NCBI GenBank assembly: GCA_002682825.1
Contig: NOKP01000045.1
Coordinates: forward strand, 1 to 64,000
Origin: Neonectria sp. B-13
Lineage: Eukaryota > Ascomycota > Sordariomycetes > Hypocreales > Nectriaceae
Direction of reading: 5' to 3'
Length of the DNA: 64,000 nucleotides
A model generated the notes under the pieces. It saw nothing but the letters and a program-made list of their open reading frames with translations. It did no database searches and was not told where the DNA came from. Positions 22,331 to 32,852 of this stretch are shown here, piece by piece. Numbering within the stretch: the first letter of the stretch is position 1; every line of letters starts with the position of its first letter. The translations under genes were made by a program, and so were the position numbers.

Positions 22331-23509
22331 ATGGCTGTCTCTGCCCTGCTCAAAGACATTTACACCTACGCTTGTGTCCTCCTATACACACCTTGGCTGC
22401 TTTCTCATTTCACCCTTGACATTGTTCTCCAATTCTTGCCATGGAACCGACCTGTCACGGAATGGTCCCTGAACCAAGCTGTTCGCATGCGTCTCCTCAG
22501 CCTGGTTCTGCTCTACTGGTCTCTTGCACGCTCTGGAGATCGACTGACCTTGCGTCACGGTCGAGAACAGAACCGATTTGAAGCTATTCATCCAGCATCG
22601 CCCAAGCTATACAGGGCGATTTTATCGGATACCCTCGTTCGACCAGACAAGCTGGGCATGACTTGGACACCGTCACGACCGCCACCAGCCGATTTGGTCA
22701 GACCCAGCATTGTGGTGGCACTGCACTTTCACGGAGGCGGCTTCGTCATTGGCAACGGACGTGATGAAGATACAGGATACCTCGCCCGTACACTGATCCG
22801 GCACTTGGGGTGTACTCACGTCTGCACGCCGCAATATCGCCTCGCCAGTGGTAAGAACGGGCAGTTCCCGGCGCCGGTTCAAGACGCCCTTACAGCATAT
22901 GTCAACCTCATCAGCGAGAAGCGAATCCCGGCGACTCAGATCATTTTGTCCGGCGATTCGGCGGGTGCTAATATTGTGCTGGGGCTGCTGCGATACCTTC
23001 ACGAGCACGGAGAACTAGACGGCATCCCACTGCCAGCAGCGGTTGCTCTCTGGTCACCATGGGTGGATGTCAGCGCGGCGCTTCACCAAGACATGACGCT
23101 GTCGCCTAACTACAAGACGGACTACCTCAACAAAGAGTTCGGCCGATGGGGAGCCTCGGCCATCTCGGGATTCGGTACTGTCGACCTGTCGAGCCCGTAC
23201 CTGTCGCCGTTGCACCACCCTTTCAAACCGGCTTCGGGTATTCCCATGTACGTCAACGCTGGAGAGCGCGAGGTGCTCTGTGACGACATCAAGGGCTTTT
23301 GCCAGCGGTACCGGGCGGTTGGCTGGCAGATCTGTCTGGATGTATCCAAAGGCTGCCCGCACGACATCATCCTGTTGGGGTCAACGGTCGGGTTTGCTGC
23401 GAAGGCTGAGGAGGCGGCTGGGAATGCGGGAAGATTCCTGTCCGAGAATGCGGGCATCAAGCTGCGGAATTTGAACCGCGTGAAATCGGCAGGATTGGAA
23501 GGTGGGTGA
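22331..23509 (+). CDS. Alpha/beta hydrolase, hormone-sensitive-lipase family
   Basis: Single exon, 392 aa. An N-terminal hydrophobic helix (about 10-36) suggests membrane anchoring. The oxyanion motif HFHGGG (134-137 for HGGG) and nucleophile elbow GDSAG (208-212) define the HSL/GDSAG family. A downstream Glu/Asp (REVLCDDIKGF) and His (CPHDIILLG) are in the right order for the rest of the triad. It hydrolyses an ester or lactone. Immediately downstream lies a Baeyer-Villiger-type monooxygenase, which makes esters or lactones from ketones, so the pair could act in sequence (inference). Confidence 0.94.
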   Translation: MAVSALLKDIYTYACVLLYTPWLLSHFTLDIVLQFLPWNRPVTEWSLNQAVRMRLLSLVLLYWSLARSGDRLTLRHGREQNRFEAIHPASPKLYRAILSDTLVRPDKLGMTWTPSRPPPADLVRPSIVVALHFHGGGFVIGNGRDEDTGYLARTLIRHLGCTHVCTPQYRLASGKNGQFPAPVQDALTAYVNLISEKRIPATQIILSGDSAGANIVLGLLRYLHEHGELDGIPLPAAVALWSPWVDVSAALHQDMTLSPNYKTDYLNKEFGRWGASAISGFGTVDLSSPYLSPLHHPFKPASGIPMYVNAGEREVLCDDIKGFCQRYRAVGWQICLDVSKGCPHDIILLGSTVGFAAKAEEAAGNAGRFLSENAGIKLRNLNRVKSAGLEGG

Positions 23510-24310
23510 TCATCGAACAGGTTGCAGCCAGGACAGCTCAGCCATGCCCACTCACACATCATGTGAAAAGCGCCACCGGCGAAAAGTAATGGTGCTTTCA
23601 AGAAGTCTCAACTCTCAAATAGGTGTAACTAAGAGAAGCCCATTGCATTACTGTTTATCCCTGCCTTCCTATCCCTAAAGACCCGATCCTGGAAACGAGC
23701 AGTACGAGCAAATACATCGACGGAACCTTCCCCGCAATCCGCATTAATCCCACTCGTCTTCCCTGTTATGGTCTAGCTTCCGAGCCTCGCAAAGTCCTAC
23801 CATAAACCAGTAGACTATGACGACAGCAAGGACGGTCATTCACTAGTCCCTATCAGTGTAGACTTTGCGATCCTCTTAGGCGGAAGCCTATGCGTTTAAG
23901 CTTGTTGAATTATGTATCGAGATGATGGGTGCAAGGGTCGCCATTGCGGAGCGAGCTCCAGGCACGATTGCCCCGGCGTTGGCAGGCTAGTTGCGGGTCA
24001 ACTGATGTACGAGCGAGATTCACATGTTTGTGCATGCTGCTGTTGTCATGACGCGTGGGATGACCAAAACAATGTGTCTGTATGCCACGTGTGTTTCATT
24101 GCCGAGGTTTTCTTCGTCCCGTCGCTCTGCCGAAACTGCAAGATATCACCCAGCTGTTACGACCGATATGGCCAAGATAGAGCTTTCCCTATAGATCGTT
24201 TTTGATAACTCCTCTCAACTATCTTGTTGCTAGTTAAGATATTCATCGTTCCTATCCTACAACCCTACACTGGTTTATCCTCCGTCCATTAAGCAATCCA
24301 TCTTTTCGCC
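23510..24310. other. Intergenic, no gene seen
   Basis: 800 bp between hydrolase and FAD monooxygenase. A Cys-rich open frame (23912-24205) lacks start context, homology and splice continuation and is not called. A pyrimidine-rich tract precedes the next ATG. Confidence 0.4.
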
Positions 24311-25795
24311 ATGAGCAGCAAAAAAGAAGACCCGCGCTTCGCCAACGATGGCCTCTTCTTCGACATTCTCATCATCGGTGCGGGAATGTCGGGAATCAAC
24401 GCAGCCTACCGCATTCAAACCGAGGGCCCTCCCAATTTAACATACGCTATTCTGGAGGGTCGGGATTCCATCGGAGGCACTTGGGATTTGTTCCGCTATC
24501 CGGGCATCCGATCCGACTCGGACATCTTTACATTTGGCTTCCCCTGGAGTCCGTGGAGACACAGCGAGTCGCTGGCCGCAGGTGATAAGATCAAGGACTA
24601 CATGATCGACTCAGCTCAGTCTACGGGCATCGACCATCATATTTGCTACCGACATACCGTTGTCACGGCAGAATGGAGCTCGACCAAGAAGAACTGGGAG
24701 CTCCAGGTCATGGTTCAGGGTGAAAATCAGCCTGTCTCATTTCGATGTCAATTCCTTCTTCTTGGTACGGGCTACTATAACTATGAGGAGCCACTTCAGA
24801 CTACAATCCCGGGCATTGGAGACTTTAAAGGAAAAGTCATTCACCCTCAGTTCTGGCCTGAAGAATATGACTACACCGACAAGGACGTCGTGGTCATTGG
24901 GAGCGGTGCAACCGCAGTCACCATCTTACCTTCGATGGCCGATAAAGTCAAGCGAGTGACGATGCTTCAAAGAAGCCCGGGCTACATCTTCTCCTTGCCT
25001 TCAAACAGTTCTTTAACCAACCTTCTTTTCACCATCCTTCCCCCGAGTCTTGCACACTTCCTCAACAGACTCATGTGGCTTCTAAGGAGTTACCTGACCA
25101 CGGTTCTCTGCAGGTCATGCCCCGGCCTGGCGAAGAAGATCATCCGGCATGCGACAATCAAGCAGTTGCCCCCGGACATCAGCTGGGACCCTCACTTCAA
25201 GCCGCGATACAACCCGTGGGAGCAACGTTTCTGCGCCTGCATGAACGGCGACTTCTTTGCTGCTCTTCGGTCTGGGAAAGCCAACGTGGTGACGGATAAG
25301 ATCAAGAGAGTTACCGCAGACAGTATTGAGCTTGAGTCAGGAGCATCTTTGCACCCGGATATCATCGTCACAGCAACCGGCCTAAAGCTCAGGTTCGGCG
25401 GAGGCATACAGTTCACGGTGGACGGTCAGCCAATCAACGCAGCAGACAAGTTTGCTTGGAGAGCGGCCATGCTCCAGGACGTGCCGAATCTCCTCTTCAT
25501 GACGGGATACGAATCGGCATCGTGGACGTTGGGCGCAGATGTGGCGGCCCGACTCTTTGTACGCATCTTGTGCAAGATGCAGGAAAAGAAAGCTACGGTT
25601 GCGGTACCGCGAATGACAGGGTCTAAGGATATGCCTGTGAAGCCTATGATGAGCTTGACTTCGACTTATCTGAAGAACTCTAGTGCTGTGTTGCCCAAGG
25701 GGGGCACGGGGCCTTGGAGTCCAAAGTCCAATTACTTTGCTGACCTGGCTGGAGCTAAATGGGGGGATATCTCGACAGACTTGCACCTATCGTGA
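24311..25795 (+). CDS. Baeyer-Villiger-type flavin monooxygenase
   Basis: Single exon, 494 aa. FAD-binding GxGxxG (GAGMSG, 23-28) lies near the N-terminus, followed by GGTWDLFRYPGIRSDSD, which is typical of flavin monooxygenases. The Baeyer-Villiger fingerprint F-x-G-x3-H-x3-W-P is intact (FKGKVIHPQFWP, 172-183), and the NADPH-binding Rossmann motif GSGATA is at 197-202. The C-terminal ATG motif (IIVTATGLKL) and a Trp-containing end (TGYESASWTLGAD) fit. The enzyme inserts oxygen next to a ketone or hydroxylates a heteroatom. It is the right-hand oxidoreductase of the putative cluster. Confidence 0.95.
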   Translation: MSSKKEDPRFANDGLFFDILIIGAGMSGINAAYRIQTEGPPNLTYAILEGRDSIGGTWDLFRYPGIRSDSDIFTFGFPWSPWRHSESLAAGDKIKDYMIDSAQSTGIDHHICYRHTVVTAEWSSTKKNWELQVMVQGENQPVSFRCQFLLLGTGYYNYEEPLQTTIPGIGDFKGKVIHPQFWPEEYDYTDKDVVVIGSGATAVTILPSMADKVKRVTMLQRSPGYIFSLPSNSSLTNLLFTILPPSLAHFLNRLMWLLRSYLTTVLCRSCPGLAKKIIRHATIKQLPPDISWDPHFKPRYNPWEQRFCACMNGDFFAALRSGKANVVTDKIKRVTADSIELESGASLHPDIIVTATGLKLRFGGGIQFTVDGQPINAADKFAWRAAMLQDVPNLLFMTGYESASWTLGADVAARLFVRILCKMQEKKATVAVPRMTGSKDMPVKPMMSLTSTYLKNSSAVLPKGGTGPWSPKSNYFADLAGAKWGDISTDLHLS

Positions 25796-26572
25796 AGTGA
25801 GCAGCAAATATTGGTAGATCTGAGAGTGCGTTTGCCATGCGCGAGGTAGTTTCATAGGTTTTGGATAGTAAATACCAGTTTGTATTCATGGAAAGTCACT
25901 TCATCTGCCAAGTGTGCATTCTGCGAAACAGAAAAGCTTTGTTTCTTGATTTGACCAGTATCTGATGCGATGTGGCGATGTCAACGAAGGATGGTAACTC
26001 CTCACTGCCTGTTACGTACATGGCGTTGCATCTGTAGTGCCTGAGACTCGCCGGATGTGAGCTAGCTACGTTACATCTTCCCTGCTTAGAATCTCGGCTC
26101 GGCATCTTCGCTTCTTGGGGATGCTGCGGGGGGTCGATGGTTGGGACCGTCGTGCGGGGTGCATATGCTGAGGCCCATCGTGATCTAGGTGAGTAGAAGA
26201 AGCATGTGAATCAAACCCCAAGGCTTTGACCTACTACAGCCAACGTGTCTAGTGTTATTCCCAAATTAGGACCACCTTCCGAGCCCCCATCTATCCGTAG
26301 CACGTGAAGCCGACATACCGAAGGACCTAGATGCGCGATGTGCAAAGCATACATCGAGTGTTTAATGCTATGCCCGAGGAAGAGTCCATCAAAGCGATAG
26401 TTCATAGCCTAGTCATCTGTATTATACGTTCCGAACATTTGCACTTATTTAAGTGTCTTGCAATTTTCAGTTGATCGCCAACTGAGCTTGAACGGCGTCG
26501 CAACCATCTATCTCTTGAACCATAACATATTCTGTATCAACCAACCCTAGCTTTGTTGTCTATAAAGCCAAA
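25796..26572. other. Intergenic, no gene seen
   Basis: 777 bp between the monooxygenase and the Sec14-like gene. No protein-like open frame or repeat is seen. Confidence 0.4.
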
Positions 26573-27784
26573 ATGAATCCAGCGGCTGAACCTGGCACTT
26601 TGAAAAACTTGACTATCAGTCAGGAACGCAAGCTGCAAGACGCCTGGGTTTACCTACTCCGCCTCCACGGTACTGACTTTTCCCACGGAAAACTTGACCA
26701 AGATGTCGAGTTTCTGCAAACCCTTGACAGCCAGTCACCAGAATGTTTCAGACATGGTCTATGGAACTCCATCAACGATCATCCCGATGCAAGCGTTCTC
26801 CGTTTTCTTCGGGCTCGCAATTGGGACGTGCCGAAGGCTATGGCTATGATGACATCGGCTATTGACTGGCGCCAACAGCGAGGAGTTGATGATATTGTTC
26901 ACAACGGCGAAGGCGTCGGGATGAAGAAGTTACGCACAGCCGACGAAGAAGCATTTATGACACAGTATCGCTCTGGCAAAAGCTACGTTAGGGGTGCCGA
27001 CAAGGAGGGTCGCCCAGTGTACATCATTCGGGTCCGGCTTCATGATCCTCACTTACAGACGGCAGAGGCTATGGAGATGTACATCTTGCACAACATTGAG
27101 ACTCTTAGGATGATGGCTAGGTTTCCACACGATAAGGTCTGTCTTGTCTTCGATCTTAGCGGATTTGGGCTTCGCAATATGGACTTTCATGTTGTCAAGT
27201 TTCTTCTGCATGTCATGGAGGCCAGATATCCTGAGACGCTGGGGGCAGTGCTTGTTCACGACGCGCCGTTTGTTTTCTGGGGTAACTATGCCACTTTTAC
27301 CACCGACTTAACCGCATCCTGTGCCTAACTTTCTTCACTAGGTATTTGGAGAGTCATAAAATGCCTGCTACATCCAGTCATTGCGTCCAAGATCCACTTC
27401 ACGAGTGGCAAAGCAGCCTTGACACGCTTCATCTCCAAGGACAATCTACAAACGCGTTATGGCGGGAGCGATGAGTGGGAGTACAACTACATCAATCCAG
27501 TACCAGGAGAAAGCGAGCGATTGGAGATGGAGGAGAAGAGGGCTGAGGTTCAAACGGAGCGGATCCGTCTTCTTCACGAATTCGATCAACTGACTATCGA
27601 GTGGGCGTGCCTTGACCCAGGAACAGACGCCGCTAAGCAGAAGGCACTCAGGAGAAATGACTTGGCGGAGGAAATTCAGAGGAACTACTGGAAGCTTGAT
27701 CCATACGTTCGAGCGAGGACTTATTATCACAGAGCAGGTGTGGCGACGGGCACAGGGGATGTAAACTTCAAAGCAGCTGAGTAG
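26573..27784 (+). CDS. Sec14-like CRAL-TRIO lipid-transfer protein
   Basis: Two exons, 26573-27281 and 27342-27784, give 383 aa. The CRAL-TRIO N-terminal helical part (LRFLRARNWDVPKAMAMM) is followed by the lipid-binding domain, with GRPVYIIRVR, VCLVFDLSGFGLRNMD, ARYPETLGAVLVHDAPFVFW spliced to GIWRVIKCLLHPV, and KIHFTSG. The C-terminus is a charged helical extension (about 300-383, EMEEKRAEVQTERIRLL) that could form a coiled coil. Proteins of this family exchange phosphatidylinositol and other lipids between membranes in the cytosol. It has no obvious link to the cluster on its left and probably marks its boundary. Confidence 0.94.
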
Positions 27785-28758
27785 TTTTCGACAGTCTTCA
27801 TTGTTCTACGGATAGGCTACAGAAGAAAGTATTATGTGGGTATATACATCCGGTATTAAGGTTGGAGGGCAATTGTACATCCCTTTGAGTATCTAGTAAA
27901 TATCCCCACATGAAGCCCGACACAACCTAGTAGCACAAAAAGTAGTGAAATGCAGAAGTCACTGAGTAGGCGAGTGATCGACTGGTGTGAGCCCCTGTTA
28001 GTGACACCACTGAATTTCCACGCTCTGCAGGGGATGGTTCATCCCTATCGTACTGGCACACAGTGGGGGTTCTGGGGAGAGGAGAAGATCAACGGTGCAG
28101 TGCCGCTGCAACTTCTCTTGCAGTAAAGATCAGCGGGAACCGAGCGTTTTCAGATTGGAGAAAGCCCCCAGCAGCATGCATCACATTTGCCGAGGCCCGT
28201 CTGGTCCATATTCTCATGCGCCTGCTGCGGCAATTTGCATTTAGGTCTCCCGGTCAGCCATAACGACTTTGTGATACATTCGCTACACGAAATGACCAGC
28301 GACATCACCCCCACAACTAGCTTAGTCCCGTCACAATCACAAATTAGCGAACCTTCCTTGGCCTCGTGGACACTTTACCCAACTGGTAGCAGTTTTGCGA
28401 GATGCAGAGTGCGACCGTAACCCCTGTTCTAGAGTGGCCGGACCTCCAGCTAGACTAGGTTCTCCGCGCTCGGCCGCAGATTATCGTGCAAATCGCGGGG
28501 TAAATCTGGGGCGAAGGGTTATAGCGTATTGGGGGTAGAGGATCGAGCGTATCGTGGAAGGCGGAATGCTAAGACAGACAGGTAGATACGGAAATTGGCG
28601 GGTATAGTTGACCTGTTTAAGAGGAGGGTTATGTGGCTTTGACGTAGAGAGTATATAGTGACTCCGGTGAGCTCAGACCTATTCTAAGTTCCCATCTCGC
28701 GTGGTGACAGCCAAGCCTATGCTCGACTACGTCAAGTTAGGCTGAGCCTCCCATTACC
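27785..28758. other. Intergenic; promoter of the repeat-protein gene
   Basis: 974 bp without a gene. A TATA-like GTATATAGTG (28651-28660) lies about 100 bp upstream of the repeat-protein ATG. Confidence 0.4.
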
Positions 28759-31700
28759 ATGCGGTTCTCCAAAGTCCTTGTCGCGTGCCTGGCACCAGCC
28801 AGCCTCGCTGCCCAAGAAACGCGACAGGCAGGCTCGCTGTCGGATGTCCAGCTTGTCGAACTCCTGGCAAAGCACAACCTCGCACTCGTTCCGCGGTCGG
28901 AGCTCACCGAGACTTTGGCTGAGCTCAACAGTCTGCTCAAGAGCAGCCAATTTCAGCGACCCAAAGCGGCTCTTGTCAGGAGGCAAAATGACACGACCAG
29001 CTCAGACGACAGTGACTCCGAGAGCTCTAGCGGCATTCTCTCAATCCCCGGGCTGGATGATTTGACCGACATGCTCGGAGAGCTGGGCGATCTTCTGAAA
29101 GCGCTCAAAGGTTTGCTCAGCGCTGAGTTCCTCCAAGCCTTCCACGATGCCATGGTCTACCTGGCTGCGACGCTGAAGCCACCTATTCCCACCACCATCA
29201 GAGCTCTCCTTACACAAGCGGGACCGCTTCTCGATTTGCTCGGGGAATTGGACCTGAAGAGTCTCATTGATGAGATCAAGGACGTTGATCTTGCTGGTCT
29301 CGTGGGTACGGCGCTGAAACTCTTGACGGAGAAGAACTTGGACAACATCGAGACTTTACTCTCGAACGGCGCGGCACTTCTCACACCCTCGTTCGTCAAC
29401 GAAACACAATCACTCATTGGAGACGCCGCACCTTTGCTAGCCGAATTGTCTCCCTTGGTCTCGAAGTTGACCGATCTCGATCTTGAGGGCATTCTCAATG
29501 CGTTGGGTCCGTTGCTTAAAGAGGACTCGATTGAGGGCATTGTAAGCTTGCTGAAGAACGCAGAGACTTTGCTCTCTTCCAGCTTCGTCAAGCAATTACA
29601 ATCACTTGTGGGCGATGTTTCACCTTTACTCGATGACCTTTCGCCCCTTCTGAAGAAGCTTACAGATCTGGACCTTGAGGGCATCATTCAAGCTCTAGAT
29701 CCACTTCTCAAGAAGGACTCGATCGAGGGCATTGTGACTCTTCTGAAGAACGCTGAGACTTTGCTTTCTTCCACTTTCGTCAAACAGACTCAATCCCTCA
29801 TTGGAGACATCTCGCCCTTAATTAGTGATATTTCACCCCTAATAAAAAAGCTCACCGACCTAGACCTTGAGGGGATTCTGAAAGCGCTAGATCCACTTCT
29901 CACCAAGGAATCGATCGAAGGCATTGTGGCTCTCTTGAAGAATGCCGAGACTTTACTCTCTTCCACCTTCGTCAAGCAAACGCAGTCCCTCGTCGGGGAT
30001 GTCTCACCGTTGCTTAAGCAATTATCACCCCTCATCAAGAAGATCACCGACCTAGACCTTGAGGGTATCCTTAATGCGCTGGATCCCCTTCTCACTAAGG
30101 ACTCGATAGAAGGCATAGTTGCGCTGTTGAAGAACGCAGAGTCTCTACTCTCAGCCAGCTTTGTCAAACAAATCAAGTCCCTGATCGGAGATGTCAGCCC
30201 GGTTCTGAGTAGTCTTTCTCCATTCCTTGAGAAGCTTACGGATCTGGATCTGAAAGGCATTCTTTCGGCCGTCGAGCCTCTGCTGAAGAAGGACTCAATC
30301 AATGGCATTGTGGCGCTCTTGAAGAATGCAGAGGATCTTCTGAGTCCAAAATTCGTCAAAGAAGTCCAAGCCCTCATTGGCAGCGCATCACCTTTGATTG
30401 ACAAGTTGTCCGACATCGATCTCGAAGGATTGCTAGATGCCCTGGCCCCGATCCTTACCAAAGACTCAATCAAAGGGATAGTTGGACTCTTGAGGAATGC
30501 CGAAGATCTCCTCAGTGCGAAGTTCGTCAACCAAATTCAGACCCTTCTTACCTCCGCATCACCCTTGATCGACAAGTTGTCCGACATCGACCTAGCAGGG
30601 TTATTGGACTCCTTGGCTCCAATACTCACCAAGGACTCCATCAAAGGAATCGTCGGACTGTTAAAGAACGCCGAGGATCTCCTCAGTGCGAAGTTCGTCG
30701 ACCAGATCCAGATCCTCCTTAGCAACGCATCTCCCTTAATCGACAAGCTTAATGACATCGACCTTGCAGGCGTCTTGGATGCCTTGGCTCCGATACTCAC
30801 CAAAAAGTCCATTCAGGGCCTTGTGCAACTATTGGAAAACGCCGAATCACTCTTGTCCAAAGACACTGTCAAAAGCTTGAAATCCCTGCTCACCAGCGCC
30901 GGCCCCCTTATCACCAGCATTTCCAAGATTGACCTGCAGGGACTGCTTGACGCAGTAGCTCCACTCCTTACCAAAGACTCAATCAGGGGCTTGGTTGGAT
31001 TGCTCGGCAACGCTCGAAATCTCCTCACTCAAGACTTTGTTTCTGAAATAAAGTCTCTCATCTCCAATGCCGGTCCTCTCTTGGCGAGCTTGGATGATAT
31101 TGACCTCCAGGGTCTCCTTGACCAGGTTGGTCCGATCTTGAAAGCGGTCGGCAAGCTTGATCTGGAAAAGCTATTCAATGCCAGCTCTCCGTTGCTCACG
31201 ACAGACTCTATCAAGGGAATTGTCAAGCTACTGGATAACGCTGAAGAGCTTTTGACAAGCAAATTCGTCAACCAAACTCAAACGCTCATCGACGGTGTCG
31301 TTCCGTTGGTGTCCTCGTTGGGTGACATCAACCTCTCCGATCTTCTTGCCCAAGTATCTCCATTGCTCGATGAGATTAGCAAGATTGATTTGGTGAAGCT
31401 AGTCAAGAAGATCTTGCCTCTCCTGGATGAGATCAGCGACTTGAACCTCAAGGGTCTTTTAGATTCTGTTCTTCCTTTGCTTTCACCCGACAGCGTTAAG
31501 AGCATCAGGAGGCTTCTCGGAAACGCTGACAGCCTACTCACCAATAACTTCGTCAATCAGACTCAATCCCTCATTGACAAGGCTCTTCCATTGGTGTCAG
31601 CACTCGGAATGATTGATCTCAAGAGTCTCATAAAGCAGCTTCAGCCCCTCCTGGAAGCTTTGGGCGAGATTGACATCAAGGACCTGATCGACAAGGTCAA

Positions 31701-32336
31701 GCCACTACTCAATGCTGTCTCAAAGATCGATCTAGTAGGCTTGGTTAAGAAACTTCTACCAATTTTGGATCTACTTAACGAGATTGACATCAAAGGACTC
31801 CTTGACGTTCTGGAGCCGTACTTGACCGCCAAATCCTTGAAGGGGGTTTTCGGTCTTGTAAAGAATGCAGAGGATCTTCTTACTGGCAAGTTCGTCAACG
31901 AAACACAAACACTCGTCACAGGCGCCATACCACTCATAAAAACCTTGGACAAGGTTGACATTGAGGGCTTGTTCAAGATCGTTGAACCGTTACTAAAAGA
32001 GCTAGATGGAATCGACCTCAGTGGTCTGGTTGATGCGGTCAAGCCTCTTCTCAACGCTGTGAAGAAGATAGACATTAAGGGGATAGTTGACCAGCTGATG
32101 CCGCTGATTACGCCATCCAGTATCAAGGGGATACTGAGTCTCCTTGGCAACGCCGAGTCTCTGTTGAGTTTATCGTTCGTATCCCAGGTTTCAGAGCTAA
32201 TTGGCGATGCAACACCAGTACGTATACCCATCACGACTTCAACTAAGGAGCATCTGGCTAACTATGATACTTGCAGCTCGTTGCGACAGTCTCAGATCTT
32301 GTGCATGCTGTGTTGAAAGAGTTGATAGGGAGATGA
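28759..32336 (+). CDS. Secreted giant repeat protein built of 19-residue amphipathic modules
   Basis: Two exons, 28759-32217 and 32277-32336, give 1,172 aa. The intron (GTACGT...TTGCAG) restores a frame ending KELIGR; unspliced reading would end in unrelated sequence. A signal peptide (about 1-18) and a dibasic RR site (about 74-75, LVRRQND) suggest secretion and Kex2-type processing. An acidic Ser/Asp stretch (77-91) follows. From residue 212 to the end, units start at FV (or TV) and end LLKNAExLL. Their lengths are 64 x5, 57 x4, 76, 95, 114 and 95, then a partial unit. The common sub-module is 19 aa, P-L-L-x2-L-x2-I-D-L-x-G-L-L-x3. Cysteine is absent from the repeats. Composition (Leu, Ile, Asp, Lys) predicts tandem amphipathic helices, perhaps a solenoid or lipid-associating rod. 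I recognise no family. N-glycosylation sites (NET, NQT) recur at unit starts. Confidence 0.93.
29392..32217 (+). repeat. Tandem coding repeat with 19-codon (57-bp) quantum
   Basis: Thirteen complete units and one partial unit begin at residues 212, 276, 340, 404, 468, 532, 589, 646, 703, 760, 836, 931, 1045 and 1140. The first five are 64 aa (57 plus a 7-aa insert before the TDLDL module), the next four are 57 aa, then 76, 95, 114 and 95 aa, which are 4, 5, 6 and 5 times 19. Neighbouring units 2-4 and 6-8 are most alike, indicating recent local duplication. Confidence 0.9.
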
Positions 32337-32852
32337 AGCCTGGCCAATGGCAAATAGTGGTGTATGATGATATTCTTGATGATTGATGCAGCGGGATACA
32401 CGGTCCGCAACAATATTATAATTACAGAAACAAAGCATAATTATTTAGCAAGCTTTCATGCATATATTTGACATGCATGCTTTAAATTACGATTCCGCCC
32501 CTGATGTAGAACCTTCCGAAGCTTGTCGTGAAAAACACATTAAACCAGGTTACCCCGTGCCAACCCAAGTCTAGTACAAGTCGTGCCTCTCCGCTGGGGT
32601 CTTTGCTTGTGACTCGTCAAGTAATTTTTCTTAGCTGTCGGCTGTGTTTCCAGATACGCATGACCTCTTTGGATCCCAGGCCGTGACATGTATTTCGTCC
32701 TCATTAGAAGTAAACGTATGACATACAGACCACAGATCGGCAAGCGAATCAAACATGCGGCCACAAATTATTAAATTGAAATACACTATCTCCATGCTGA
32801 CATAGTCCGCCAAGGTGTACCCTGTTCCCAGCAATTTCACATTAAGTCCTGA
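32337..32852. other. Intergenic between convergent genes, no gene seen
   Basis: 516 bp between the 3' ends of the repeat-protein gene and the DUF3712-like gene. It is AT-rich around 32400-32490, as expected of 3' regions. Confidence 0.4.

Noticed and set aside
23912..24205. Cys-rich 97-codon open frame that might be a small secreted protein
   Set aside because: No signal peptide, irregular Cys spacing, and no splice continuation.
29157..31556. A row of Ser/Arg-rich open frames on the minus strand
   Set aside because: Antisense shadows of the 19-residue repeat gene; composition follows from the reverse complement of Leu/Asp/Lys codons.
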